From assembly GCA_964017125.1 (NCBI GenBank), contig OZ024902.1:100408796-100472795 (forward strand): DNA of 64,000 nucleotides. Direction: 5' to 3'. Origin of the DNA: Flabesymbios commensalis. Its lineage: Eukaryota > Annelida > Polychaeta > Terebellida > Flabelligeridae. Position numbers and translations under genes: made by a program. The notes under the pieces are model-generated. The model was not told where the DNA came from and did no database searches. It saw nothing but the letters and a program-made list of their open reading frames with translations. This document shows, one piece after another, positions 11,355 through 22,685 of the stretch (positions within the stretch are counted from its first letter, which is position 1; each line of letters begins with the position of its first letter).

Positions 11355-11645
11355 GGGGTCCTGGTGCCTGCTAGGAAAGTCAGAGATCGCGGACTCTGGC
11401 ATTCAAGTTTCAAAGAAACAAAATGTTTCCTCCCTGTTCAATTGTAAATATTGAATATTGTGGGCAGCCTCCGTGGCCCAGAGTTAGTGTGCTCAGCCGT
11501 AGACCAACAGGGCTCAATTTCGAATCCTGTGTCTGGACGGCAGTGACACCTCATTCATCTCACCATCCTCAGGTTCTCCTTACCCAGTTTAGCCTATATG
11601 TGTACAAATGTGGTGTAGAACCCCATTTATTTCATTTCATAGCAT
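11355..11645 (+). mobile_element. Two-part tRNA-derived SINE, copy A
   Basis: The head remnant ACTCTGGCATTCAAGTTTCAAAGAAAC is followed by a linker and a tRNA-like unit with A-box-like TGGCCCAGAGTTAGTG and B-box-like TTTCGAATCCTG. The common body CTCACCATCCTCAGG..CCCAGTTTAGCCTATATGTG and a TTTCATTTCAT tail complete it. The same body occurs at 39180, 58300 and 62930. The head's own promoter boxes are mostly lost. Confidence 0.8.
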
Positions 11646-12286
11646 TTGATACAGCCAACTAACACCTGACTCAACGTTGGCCTGACAACATTACAGCAAC
11701 ATTTCAGCAAAGATCGTGTGAGTTGAGAAAGCCTTCATGGGTCTTTATCCTTAGGTCTACTGTGTGTATTGTGATTTCCATAATTGGCATTACGTAAGAG
11801 GGTGTAGTGAAAGTGCATTACGTCCACATTTGATAATGATGGATTAGGGCTACTGTATATTTCATGGCTGAGTAAGAAACATTAAAAGCTGATAATTTAC
11901 AACTTTGTTAGGCCTATTTTAGACAGAAGAATTAAAATTAAAGATTTCGTGAAAATTCCTGGCTAACTGGGGCATTATAAAAGTCCCAAAAGAAGTAATA
12001 ATTGCACCTTTGTAATATTAACATTGTAGTCCTGTGAAATGATTCTTTGTCAAGCATATTTCATTAGGTGCAGGGCTTCAGAACGTGTGTAAAATCAGCA
12101 AAATGTATTATGGGAACCGAACATAATAATATAAATGCCAATGATCGATATAAAGGATATACATCTTTTCATGATAATGCATCTTAGAGTATATATATAC
12201 ATTCCCTGACACATTTATAGCTGATTTTTTGCAATGCTGTTGACAAACGTCAAGGCCCCTGGGCCTCTTGTATTTAATGTATATTT
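11646..12286. other. Intronic stretch, nothing firm
   Basis: A small foldback remnant (CTCAACGTTGGCCTGACAAC, 11670-11725) lies directly after the SINE. The rest is AT-rich without supported features. Confidence 0.4.
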
Positions 12287-12945
12287 TTAAAGGCCCTATG
12301 TAGTCCCCAGACCTACTCTGCACAATGTCATATCTCATACTATTTTAGATGAATTTTGAAATATTAGAGTGCTCAGCACCCATTTTTAAACCACTGGGAG
12401 CGATTTTGCCAAAGGCAAAAGCAGGGGGCGGAGCTAATTCGTGACGTCAAAAGGTGGAGATGTGCTTGGCTGGTTATGATACATGTACATGTAGCTGATG
12501 ATGCATTGTATGATTTTATAAAACTGACCAAAGCCAACACGGAAAGCCAGTCCAACGCTGCTTGAATGCAGGTGCAGCACTAGAATTGATGGCCATCACC
12601 GCTACCGCTCCTGGCCAGCGTCTATCATTCACTCGCCCATTGTTCACCCTGTCGATGCGGGCATATTGAAACCAATAGAAATCTAGTTCAGCGCATGTAC
12701 AAATACAAAAAACATGAAACATATATCCGATGCAGTTTCAATGTTAATTCAGATTCAATAATGGGCGGTTTTTGTGTGTGAAGTCATAAGATGGGAGATG
12801 CGCCCAGACCAAGAAATATGCACATTTTCAGTTTTTATATTTGAAAATAACTGATAATTAGTGGACTAAAATAATCTGAGATAGTTCATTGTGATATATA
12901 CTTCGATTATATTTATGAAATGAAATCACTTCACAGGGCCTTTAA
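12287..12945. mobile_element. Possible TTAA-flanked TIR element, ~660 bp
   Basis: TTAA-AGGCCCTATG on the left and CACAGGGCCT-TTAA on the right (12942-12945) form a ~9 bp inverted repeat with TTAA at both ends, the target of piggyBac-type transposases. The interior is mildly GC-richer. ORFs inside (12373-12722, minus) carry no known domain. The short TIR means the boundaries are tentative. Confidence 0.45.
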
Positions 12946-13640
12946 GGAGGCACAGGGAGAACTGGGGCAATATGTAACGGCATCAGGTGAACTTTTATCT
13001 TTGTTACTGTACCACTTCTCCACGTAAGTGCCCAGGACCTCTTCATAAAAAAAAAAAATTCGCAGAGACCAAAATGGCAAAAATCTGCTTTGGGTTCAAA
13101 GGTTTAAGCTTACCCCTCTATGCCATATATTATCATTGGCGAGTCTATTTGATGTGATAAAGGTTAGAATACTAAATGATGATATATTGCTGCACATGTA
13201 CCTACGTACAAGGTTAATGTTTTATATTTCATAATTGTGTACAAATAATATATATTTTTGCTATTTGTTTTCAAATAACATTATGTTTTTCGGTTAGCAG
13301 TTGTTAGTGTATATTTTATTTGATGATTTTGTGTCTTTGCAACTTATAACTATTCTTTTTACCTAGATGTTGCAATCATTAATTGACTTGATGTAATATT
13401 TTATTCATCTAGTCATAATTGATTAGTTATTTCGCTCATTTTTAGGAGGTCTTCAAATTTACAAGTTAACGTTTTTTTCGATGTTTTTCAGCTTAGAAAC
13501 GTATTTGTATTGGCTTACTTGAGCTGTTATTGTGGCAATGAGCTTATTTAGAAATTTTGTATCGGCTGCTGCATAGTCTTGGCTATTATAAAACGCAAAA
13601 TAGTTGTTTCATATATAACTATTTTTTCTTCCAACCATCG
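12946..13640. other. Intronic AT-rich stretch, nothing recognised
   Basis: T-rich sequence without repeats or coding potential that I can support. Confidence 0.4.
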
Positions 13641-14445
13641 AATTATAGCTAATAGTATGAAAGTGTCCCAAATAGCCCAATCTCTAAAAAGTCGTTATAT
13701 TCTATGCCGGGCCTGGGTACAAGGCTTTTTCTCTCGCATCTTCTCACACATCATGCGCCTTCTGACAGTGCATGTTCTCCATACACAGAGTACCTGGAGC
13801 GGCGATTTTTCCACATAATTACAAACATTTTTCAATGGGACAAAAATTAGCATTTTCCAGGTAGTCGGTAAAAAATGTTCAAAAACACCAGAACAATACT
13901 TCACCGTAAAAATAATGGCTGATATACTAAGAGTACATAATGGATAAGTGGCTAAAATTAATCCCGGTTTGATTTGATGAATGGTAAGTTCGTATCTGAC
14001 ATTTAAAGACAGGTGTCCCAAATAGCCCCACATGTGTCCCAAACAGCCCCTATGAGAATGTTGGGGTCTCCAGTATGGGAGTGTAAGGGTGAACGGGAGA
14101 AACCGCCTAACACTCCCCATCATATCGTAAACTTCATCTCCCCGTCGGATCGTCGGTTCTGATTAACTCACAAAACTCCTCTTCTGCTTATCATATTTAT
14201 TTGTCTAGACATTGGATAATAGCAACGTACAACCCCGCGCACAACACGTCTAGCTAAACTCCGAGCGGGCGACTCGCGGCACGTCCGCAGTCGCTGAGAG
14301 TTCTATCGTAAGTGCGGGAAAAGTACCACGGCCGCATGGGATTCGGCCCCATGCACACGGCACCGAAGTACCAAAACTGCCACAGTAAACAAGCGAAGTA
14401 GGGATCCTACACCCCTGTCCCAAATAGCCCCACTTTACCCTACAT
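13641..14445. repeat. Element with recurring TGTCCCAAATAGCCCC words
   Basis: TGTCCCAAATAGCCC occurs at ~13664, 14016 and 14416, with TGTCCCAAACAGCCCC at ~14035. The right end ...CCCCACTTTACCCTA (read on the minus strand TAGGGTAAAGTGGGGC) resembles TAGGGGAGACCGGGGC of the TIR element at 3009. This suggests a related transposon group, but I cannot fix the left end. Confidence 0.35.
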
Positions 14446-15674
14446 TTGCTATACCTTCTTTCGTAATATTCAGCAGTCATAGATACTAGTAGCCTGGTTT
14501 ACGGAATGACGGGCTCCCACAACTCTGCCGTACGAATAGCAACTCGGTAGATAAAAATACCTGGCGTTTTCTGATCAATAAAATTACTATTAAATCTTAG
14601 TAAGCTGTTAAAAAGATTAAAAATAAGGAGTAATTAGGTCTACTTTTTAGCTAAAAAATGTCATTTAGATCACTGAATCATGAGTAAAATTAAATTGAAA
14701 CTACTGGATTATAACTAAACATTCTCACACCCCATAATTATATCCGGAGTTTGACTGTGCGGTTCTGATCTTTCTATATATAAGACTGAGACCCGCATGG
14801 TATACTATCGAATTTTTATAATTATGCACTGTCATACGGTGCTGTGACTCATAGTATTATGGAGAGAATACACATTGATCATATATTAAATAGTTGATAC
14901 AACCGTCAACCAAACCTGTGTACCCAAGAAACAAAATGTTCAGCTTCATATCATGATCAAGATTGCCCTGAAAAGTCGGTATATCCTGCTGGGACGTTGG
15001 CAATTGCGTCAAACGGAAAAAAATGAAGTTGAATCACTTTGGGATGCGTGTGCCGCCTGGTATATAGGCTGTTGCTCATATTAAATGGGGCAAAACAAAT
15101 ATCGCAGAAATTACTCAATGAAAATGAAAGCAATGTTTCGTTGTCCCTTCGCTGTAAAGGCTAATTCACATGATCTATATATAATGACATTTCCTATGGA
15201 ACACGGGCTACTCCAACAATTTCCTCCCGAAAATTCGTCGAAGTACATAGGGTTACGAAGTACAGGGACGACATTTCGCCACATTGGTATTATTATTTTG
15301 TTGCATCTATAAACATTAAAATCATTCCATCATCAGTTAGTTACTCTGACGCATATCACGATATCTCAACTATCCACTCTAACATATGCGACATTTAAAC
15401 CTGGGGGGGGGGGGGGTGGGGGGATGGGTGTCACCTCCGCGTGGTCGTCCCTGGGCAACTTCTTAGAAGGCCGAGCACACCCAAACGTTTTTGCCTTACA
15501 TCGAACCAGGTTTTTCTATTTTTTGTGACGTGAAGTTTTTTGTGTTTGCTTTCCGGTGGTTCAGGGTTTTTCACTGAGGTTGTTATGTTTATTTTCGAAT
15601 AGTTTTCAGTTCAAATTCTTTATATATTCTTTATATATTCATATTTATATATTTTATATATTTTTTCATTGTAC
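14446..15674. other. Intronic stretch with a poly-G run
   Basis: No gene or repeat family recognised. A G-rich run at 15403-15423 interrupts otherwise AT-rich sequence. The ORF 15085-15312 has no recognised domain. Confidence 0.4.
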
Positions 15675-16062
15675 TTGTGGTGCCTTACAGTGCTCTCACG
15701 GATTATGATCGCTCTGTCGTGCTAACTCTCGATGACAGACCCGATCCCCAGCTGTGGGGGCATTGTAGTTCTACTCATAATTCCTCTATGATTTTTTTTT
15801 TGTGTTCGCAGTGGTTTCTCTTTGGCATCCTGGTGATGGACGGGATGTCTGAAAGAAACCATTGCCATATAATTATTTTTTCACTTCATTGTTTTAATGG
15901 TTTCTCTGTGGCATCCTGGCGGATAATACAGCATGTCATAGAGAAGCCATTGCCATACAATTAGCCTGTGGTGACTTACGGTGTCCTCACGGTTCGTGAT
16001 CGCTCTGTGATGTTCTTCAATATCACAGACCTTATTACCAACTGTGGGGGCACTGTAAGTCT
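15675..16062 (+). ncRNA. Tandem hairpin block, candidate structured RNA
   Basis: Two ~95 bp segments (15676-15775 and 15966-16060) share TTACRGTG(C/T)(C/T)CTCACGG, GATCGCTCTGT and CTGTGGGGGCA(C/T)TGTA. Each folds a short hairpin: TCTGTCGT..ATGACAGA and TCTGTGAT..ATCACAGA. Between them are two paralogous longer hairpins at 15813-15860 and 15896-15951. The second has a 19 bp stem (AATGGTTTCTCTGTGGCAT with ATGTCATAGAGAAGCCATT) and an 18 nt loop. Its three mismatches are all G.U pairs when read as + strand RNA. A weaker third relative begins near 16090. The block lies on the sense strand of the POLR2E intron. It may be a small-RNA precursor cluster or only a foldback repeat. Confidence 0.3.
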
Positions 16063-16489
16063 TTAATTTTTGAGAATTTTTTGTGGTTTAATGATTTCTC
16101 TGGCCATACTGGCCGAAAAGTGAAGTAAAGAAGAGATTTCACTTACTTACTTGATGGTTTCTCTGTTCATTGTTTATGTCATTCATATTTATGTCAATTC
16201 ATATTGTGTACATACATACATTATTAAGACTTCATGGAGATATAGTGACTTGATAAGTCGTTCATTTTATAATCACTTCATATTTTACATTATTTTATAC
16301 TGACATTCTTATACTCATTAAACTGTGTTGTAGCGCTGTATGTCATCAGACTAGTTACATATAGGTGCCAGGAGCATCGTCATATTATCATATCATATTA
16401 TCATATCATATAATGTCTGAAATAAAACTGTTACATAACGGTGCATCACACCGTTAACTCATCGTGGATAGTGAATAATTTATAGATCG

Positions 16490-16635
16490 CTAGTAAATAC
16501 ACCTTTTTCAAAAACAACACGCCACACGGTGAGCAACGCTGAACTGTTTTAATCAGACAACTGTTACACACTTTTCAATGACAACACGCCACACAGTGAG
16601 CAGCTCTGAACTGTTTTATTCAGACAATTGTCACT
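16490..16635. repeat. Direct repeat, ~64 bp x 2
   Basis: CACCTTTTTCAAAAACAACA and CACTTTTCAATGACAACA begin two copies that share CGCCACAC.GTGAGCA, CTCTGAACTGTTTTA and TCAGACAA.TGT. Confidence 0.75.
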
Positions 16636-16760
16636 GCGCAAACTCGTGCAAGCAGTCTATTGAATGACGTTTACCATGTCCAATATTATCATTATTATTA
16701 AAACAAAAATGCCTACATTGCCCTGTGTATGAGGCTTTAGATCACCTTTAAATGTAGATT

Positions 16761-16774
16761 CACCAGGTGGCGCT
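16761..16774 (+). promoter_or_regulatory. CTCF-like motif
   Basis: CACCAGGTGGCGCT resembles the CTCF core CCACYAGRKGGCRC. A second match, CACCAGGTGGCGAC, lies at 19854-19867. This is only a motif match, and both could be part of an unrecognised repeat. Confidence 0.2.
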
Positions 16775-17382
16775 TCTGTTCAGTTAAATGTCCTTTAATT
16801 CACCATTCACCGCACATGCAAACATGGCGATCTAGCTTTGAAACAACACTGGGGCGACGCAGAGGGCGACGTGTTTGCGGGGATTTGTATAACAGTTACA
16901 TATCATCTCAGCAGTGGTAAGTGAAGTTCCCGATGTGTCAACAATAAAATCACAAAAAAAACTAAATATATAACTAAATATGTATCTAGATCTCGTGGTG
17001 CTAAATCCTTAGAGGTTTACAGGATTTGACGGTGCTTTTTATTGAAATCTGGATCATCTCCGATATTTATCATGTCTTATCATTCTAAATATGTTTCGGA
17101 ATATTTCGGCGTGAAAATAATGTTAGCGATTCATTTTGGTATTAATTTGAGGAATTAAAAATATTCGGTAGAATGCAAATATTACTCATCAATAACTATA
17201 GACCGTAATTGTATGGAAACAAAATTTGCGGAACAAATAGATATTTTATTCAAGGTGATTTCAAATATAATGACAAGTTTCAAAAGATACCCTTACCTGT
17301 GTTAATGAAGTATTCAATCACACCTATGATATCGATCTGAGTGTATTGTTTGTGCATGAATTCATTGAAGACTTCATAGCTT
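16775..17382. other. Intronic AT-rich stretch, nothing recognised
   Basis: No ORF, hairpin or repeat identified. Confidence 0.4.
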
Positions 17383-17468
17383 CCCACTGGCTCACGACGT
17401 TGTTGCGACGTTGAATCAACGTCAATGACGTTGATTCAACGTCGCAACAACTCCGTGTGGCCAGTGGG
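17383..17468. mobile_element. Foldback element, CCCACTGG ends
   Basis: Ends CCCACTGGC / GCCAGTGGG. The inner 25 bp of each arm (GTTGTTGCGACGTTGAATCA plus ACGTC) pair perfectly around a three-base loop AAT, giving GTC-AAT-GAC at the centre. The element has the same GTC-NNN-GAC centre as the CCCAGC family but quite different arms and ends. Confidence 0.85.
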
Positions 17469-17824
17469 TTATACGTTTATGACGCTGTTTGTATTTTGGA
17501 CAGACGCCTGATATCAGTGATGATGGAGGGGTGCAGCTAGGATTAGTAACCGTTATTAGCCACGCTGACTAGAAATAAATCTCCTTTTTTTTCAATCCCC
17601 CAGACTAATTTTGGATTGCAGTTTTTCTTGGGCCAGTTGTATTGATAACGTGGCTGGCGTGTTAGCCCTGGGCAGTGCTGGTGGAGCTGTAGACATTGTC
17701 CCCGCTTTGATAGACATTAGGCCAGTGTGTCAGGTTTGCTGGTAGATCGTGTCATCTTCACTTACCGTGCCGCACTGTCCCAGCACCATCAACTGCCATC
17801 CCACGCTTTATCTACTCTACTCCT
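17469..17824. other. Intronic stretch, nothing recognised
   Basis: Unique-looking sequence with no supported feature. Confidence 0.4.
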
Positions 17825-18066
17825 AACCCTTTAACCGCCAAATTTTTCAATTTGAATTTTCACCCACTTGAAGTTGTGTCTCGCTGCCGCGATCCACAAC
17901 TTAAAGTGAGTGAAAATTATTCAGCTTTGACAAAATTGATGTCAACTCTTTTCAAATCTTGCTGGTTGATGTCACATTTTATCTTGAACATGTTTAAAAT
18001 GTGGTACTTAATGTGCTAATAAAAAATGAAAACCCGAATATATGCGGCACCGGCGGTTAAAGGGTT
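17825..18066 (+). mobile_element. AACCCT-type element, 242 bp, with perfect 15 bp TIR
   Basis: Starts AACCCTTTAACCGCC and ends GGCGGTTAAAGGGTT, a perfect 15 bp inverted terminal repeat. Near the left end lies the hairpin CACTTGAAGTTGTG-tctcgctgccgcgatc-CACAACTTAAAGTG. This is the best copy for defining the family limits. Confidence 0.85.
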
Positions 18067-19152
18067 GAACCCTCACGATGCATCAAAGCATCATTTTTGC
18101 ATCTCTAAAAAATGACTTAATGTACCAATTTGTCCTTTTCTGGTCTTACTTCCTGTCCTTCAACATTCAAGCAACTCTAGTGTACTTCATCAAAATATGC
18201 ACCCCAATTAGTGACTTTACTCAAGTAACATAATAAGTTTTCAACATAAAACCATGATTACCAAATGACGTGATGGTACACAACATAACGCTGCATAGAG
18301 AGAAGTAAGTGTAACTGAGAGTTCCGGGTAATTTATGGTTCACTTGAACAATATCTGCTAGTATAACATGAAACTTGATTGTTGTTATTCGGGACAAAAT
18401 CATTATCAGATTTATGTTTTGTTCAGGTATAACATTTCTATTCCATGGATGAGTAAGGAACGTCCATATATCATTGTATCTGTATATGCAAATGACGTTC
18501 TCTCTTCATTATAATGCTATTTGATAGACATTTAAGAGAGACATTTTCCTGTCTGATTCTTTCAATTCTATTCGGCATCTTGAAAGCGCAAGGGACTCAA
18601 TTTTAGCGTATTTTTTCTGAACAGTGGTTAAACATGTTCCAAAACATATCATGGATGCAATTACATTAATTTTGTTTGTGACAACACAATAGAATCAGCC
18701 TTGACTTAACAAGTCTGATCAAGCGCAGACAAACAATAATTTTGCATGTGCTTTTCTTCAATGACGTCAGAATTGCTCTGTTGGAGGATGGGGACGACTA
18801 TGTTGTTGCTGATGCACCTGTCCCGTCCACTGATCATCATGTTGCTTCTAGTAACCATGTGCTCTGCCGCCGTCCTTCAACTTATACCTGATGCCTTTCA
18901 TGCAGCTTTCGGGAGCTATTCTCTTGTCCTAATTGCTGGCGGCGGCCATTTTGCAGGCGGACGCAGCACTGGCAGGCTTTTCATTATCTAAATTTGTCTG
19001 TCATGCCAAATTACATTGTGACAGACACAAGATGTGAAATGGGGTGGAAAATTGGTGGCTTGCTGCCTGCCGCCGCCAAAGCCCATCTTGTCAGACCGGC
19101 CCGTGCTGCCCCCTAGGCAGGATTTGCGCACGGTGACGATGTCTAACAACGC
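18067..19152. other. Intronic stretch, nothing recognised
   Basis: The 81-codon ORF 18746-18991 is Leu/Met-rich but has no recognised family and sits in repeat-dense DNA. I do not support it as a gene. Confidence 0.4.
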
Positions 19153-19232
19153 TGCTCTGCAAAGCCAAAAGGCAGTATCTGCTCACTTGTAAAGTGAGCA
19201 GATACCGCCTTTCGGCTTTGCACGGCAGAGCA
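19153..19232. mobile_element. Foldback element with 3-base loop
   Basis: GCAGTATCTGCTCACTT-gta-AAGTGAGCAGATACCGC at the centre, then AAAGCCAAAAGG / CCTTTCGGCTTTGC, and outer TGCTCTGC / GCAGAGCA. One arm carries a ~5 bp indel. A diverged relative lies at 7254-7432. Confidence 0.85.
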
Positions 19233-19534
19233 CTATGTGGCTCACCAGAAGCCCCTGTGCACAACCCAGATTGGACGGCCAAATCAGCTTAGGGATTAGC
19301 CAAGCCGTCTGCTGCCCAAGGGCCCAGGGACTCACCATGTCTCCCAGAGGAAACGGGGATGAATGGGATGAACGACCGGGAATGTAACCAGGAAAATATA
19401 GGTGAAGAAGCCATGCATGTATGTTACAGCCACAAAGACATGCTCACCTGTAGTCACCTCTGTCTACAAAGTGCACGGTTAAGATCAACAACATAATTGA
19501 TTCACAGCCCATAACTACATGTATTTTCCTGGCT
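19233..19534. other. Intronic stretch, nothing recognised
   Basis: GC-richer than its surroundings, with no supported feature. Confidence 0.4.
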
Positions 19535-19775
19535 AACCCTTATCCTGCTAAGGCATTTTATTTAAATTTTCAACCACTTGAGGTTGTGTCTCGCTACCGC
19601 GATCCACAACCTCAAGTCGTTGAAAATTACTCATATTTGTTAAATTCGAGAACAAATATTTACAAATCTTGATGTTTACACATTCATTCCCAATGACAGT
19701 GGTTTAATCGGCTAATAAAACTGATTAAAAACTGATTAAAAACGACTTTAGTCGCGATCAGCAGGCACAGGGTTA
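19535..19775 (+). mobile_element. AACCCT-type 240 bp element
   Basis: Starts AACCCTTATCCTGCT and ends AGCAGGCACAGGGTTAA. The hairpin is ACTTGAGGTTGTG-tctcgctaccgcgatc-CACAACCTCAAGT, in which both arms carry the same compensating change relative to the CTTGAAGTTGTG/CACAACTTCAAG form in other copies. A 12-13 bp stretch (CTGATTAAAAAC) is duplicated near the right end. Confidence 0.85.
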
Positions 19776-20820
19776 AATGGATGTTTGTTCCTCAGACACC
19801 TGACTGATCCTTCACGGTGTCCTAAGTCTTTAATCACCACTGTCGTATATGTGCACCAGGTGGCGACTGAATGAATTAATAAATTTAGTTTAGAGAAAAC
19901 ACTGCCACCAATCTAAATTAAGACGTTTTAAGATTTATCAGATGTGTTTCACTTGTATATTTTATAAATCGGGTAATTTTCATTTAGTGTAAGGTGGGAA
20001 TTGCGGTTTTATTATCCGTGCATGGGACATCCTAGATGACAGAATTTTGTATATTTCACTTAGTTTCGTTAAATCATGGTCATTTGAAAAAATGTTCATA
20101 CACCCTGATGTCTAATAATGAGTGCATGTGTAATAAATGTAACAACCCAATAACGATACCAATTTTGTTTTATAAAACATACATTGAGGACATAGCTGCA
20201 AAAGATGACATAAAAGTATTATAAATTGAATGGATTTGTATATGATGCGTAATTTTTTAAAAATAAATTGTATAAAATCTAGACAGTTTTTGTACTTTCA
20301 GAGGTGCGAGATGGGGCCTTCTTTACTATGTATGTATCATTGTACCATAAGTAGGAATACAAGTACGTATTTAATTCACCCTAACAATGTACTAGTTACC
20401 GCCAAATGTTCGTTTCATTGGCAACTTACTTTTCATTTGACCCCATGCACTGGTCTGGTATGAAATATAAATTGTATTATATTATCACATAATGGGATGT
20501 AGTCATGCAACAGTTTAGTCTATAGGGAATAGTAGTAAAAAGCGGTATTCAAATAATGATAACACACTGACACAATACATACTTAGGCCCACACATTTAC
20601 AGATGTGGATATGCTTAAAATATCGGGGAGTAATAGAATGACAAATATGAAGATAAATCATTGCAATTTTACTCAAGATTCTTTGTAAATTTCAAACATT
20701 TTGCTATATTAGTAGATAAATAAAACGACCCATAAAATATGCTTTACAACGGCGCCGTTGGTTCATGCCGGCTAGCGCAGATGATCAGGCTCGAAAAAGG
20801 AATTCCTGGAACATGTATTT
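19776..20820. other. Intronic AT-rich stretch, nothing recognised
   Basis: Two small ORFs (20036-20463) are AT-driven and have no recognised motif. A CTCF-like word lies at 19854-19867. Confidence 0.4.
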
Positions 20821-21191
20821 TTAAAGCGACACAATCAGGCTAAAATCATAAAAAAATCAGTAATTTTATTTTGGCTTCTTAATATGACCTTATGATGTAA
20901 ACATGTCCATAGACTAGAACTGCAAACGTTTTTTTAATTTGTGTGTTGCGCATTCGCGAGATATTATCATATAAAGGCGAAATTCCCAATTTCTTATTTC
21001 GGACATGCATGTCCAAAAGAAATACGTGAATTTCGTCTCTTTATCTCGCTTAACTGGAAAATAAGCAGCACAAAAATTTAAAAACTTTTGCAGTTCTAGT
21101 CTTTGGACATGTTTACATCATATGGTCATATTAAGAAGCCAAAATAAAATTACCAATTTTTTATGATTTTAGCCTGATTGTGTCGCTTTAA
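20821..21191. mobile_element. TTAA-type foldback MITE, CGACACAATC variant
   Basis: TTAA-AGCGACACAATCAGGC on the left and GCCTGATTGTGTCGCT-TTAA on the right. In the other copies both ends read AGGGACTGGCCCAGGC, so both termini changed together here. Arms of ~180 bp pair closely around GGACATGCATGTCC. Confidence 0.92.
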
Positions 21192-22614
21192 GTAAGGCGT
21201 TTGAAGCCCAATTTAAGGCTTCGAATGGTTTCTACCCGCCTGCCAGACAGTGGACTTTTATGGCAAGCGTAGGCCTACACGTCAACTCAGTGTGATGTTG
21301 TGCATAGCTCTCATAAGACGCATGGCATAGCCATTAAAATGGCATAGCCATTCAAGTTACTACCCACTAATACTTGCCTATCATGTAAGCTATGACTGTA
21401 TGTGGAAAATAACTAACTAACTAACGTATATATACTCTATATGGTATACTCTATACATGTGCTGTACTTCAGTCACTCGCGCACCCAATGGTAGTAGCGT
21501 CCTCGTGGCTGTGTTGGTCAATCTACACCTCCATTTAAAAGTTAACTTGAAAGAAATATGTATAAAGGTTAAAGTTGAACACCTATAGGTGACGTTAATG
21601 CTGGATTTATTACCATATTGTTTCTAGTATATAGCTTCCTAATAAAATATTTTAAGTGTCTACCTGCCCTTCTACATTGCTCCAACATATTGGCATGAAA
21701 GTTTTGGGCTTTGCCCAAATATATTGAGTTTGCTTCAGTTCTCCCTAGTTTTTATTCCTCGGTGTCCATAAGTTGTAGTGTGATTTCTCTCTGAGTTTTC
21801 ATTCAATCAACTTTAAACCTGAGCACAATGATATTAGATTTTGGGGAGGTACGCTACGACTTTTCTAAATCAACATGTTCTGCCGGATTTATTCAGGATT
21901 TCCTGGATCACTATATAGTTCAATGTCAATTTTTTGATAGGCTATTACTCCCGGCGTTTATTATCCAATCGACTTCAAACCTTGTCACAATGAACCTTAG
22001 GTATTGAGAATGATTGCTATGACTTGTTTGAGAGATCGGGATAGTTTAAACGGACTAAATCCGGATTTTATTCTCTCAAAGAGAGGTAACTCCAAAGAAT
22101 GGTATCTCTGTTGAATGTGGGATTGACATTTTAGCTTTTTAATTTTTCCTCCATTTTCAGAGGCTGATCATTCCTCGACTTTGATATATTTAAAAAATCT
22201 TTTTTTTTCTACAATTATCACACACCCAAGTACGTTAACCACATGTTTGTATGATATGTTTATCTCTTACAGATTCTGCACTAATTACATTTGAAGGCGA
22301 GGGAGGTTTTAATTTTCATGTCATTTTAATGTCAGATGAAAGCATTACATGTCGGATGAAATCCCATTCATTGCATGAATGGAATGAGGCAGAAATAAGG
22401 GCAGTTTGTCCAGGCTGGTTCGCCTTTTAACTCTATAAATGCTAGATTTGATAATTTAATTGCATTTGCTTAATGCTGTTTTAATGTAGGGCCAGTGTTT
22501 CAGACGGATGCCCACCGTTGAACCAATCTTTATGTTCACAATGGTCAGTAGTAACCTTTAATGTGCTAGATTTGACAGTTGAAATAACAGTTGTAATTCC
22601 AGAAAACATGAAAT
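21192..22614. other. Intronic stretch, possible old tandem repeat
   Basis: Between ~21760 and 22110, related clauses recur with changes (ATTCAATCAACTTTAAACCTGAGCACAATGA, then CCAATCGACTTCAAACCTTGTCACAATGA, and CTACGACTTTTCTAAATC / CTATGACTTGTTTGAGAG). This suggests a ~175 bp unit in two diverged copies. Nothing coding. Confidence 0.45.
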
Positions 22615-22685
22615 GTCGATACAATGTTGTTTTAATGTTGGGCCAGCGTCGCATTCAGTGATACAACATTCAGCCGACAAAGAGA
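22615..22685. mobile_element. Foldback MITE fragment, CCCAGC family
   Basis: TACAATGTTGTTTTAATGTTGGGCCAGCGTC-gca-ttcagtgatACAACATTCAGCCGAC; the left arm is good and the right arm is decayed. Confidence 0.65.

Noticed and set aside
18746-18991. Leu/Met-rich 81-codon ORF resembling a membrane peptide
   Set aside because: Hydrophobic stretches alone are weak evidence, and nothing around it suggests a gene.
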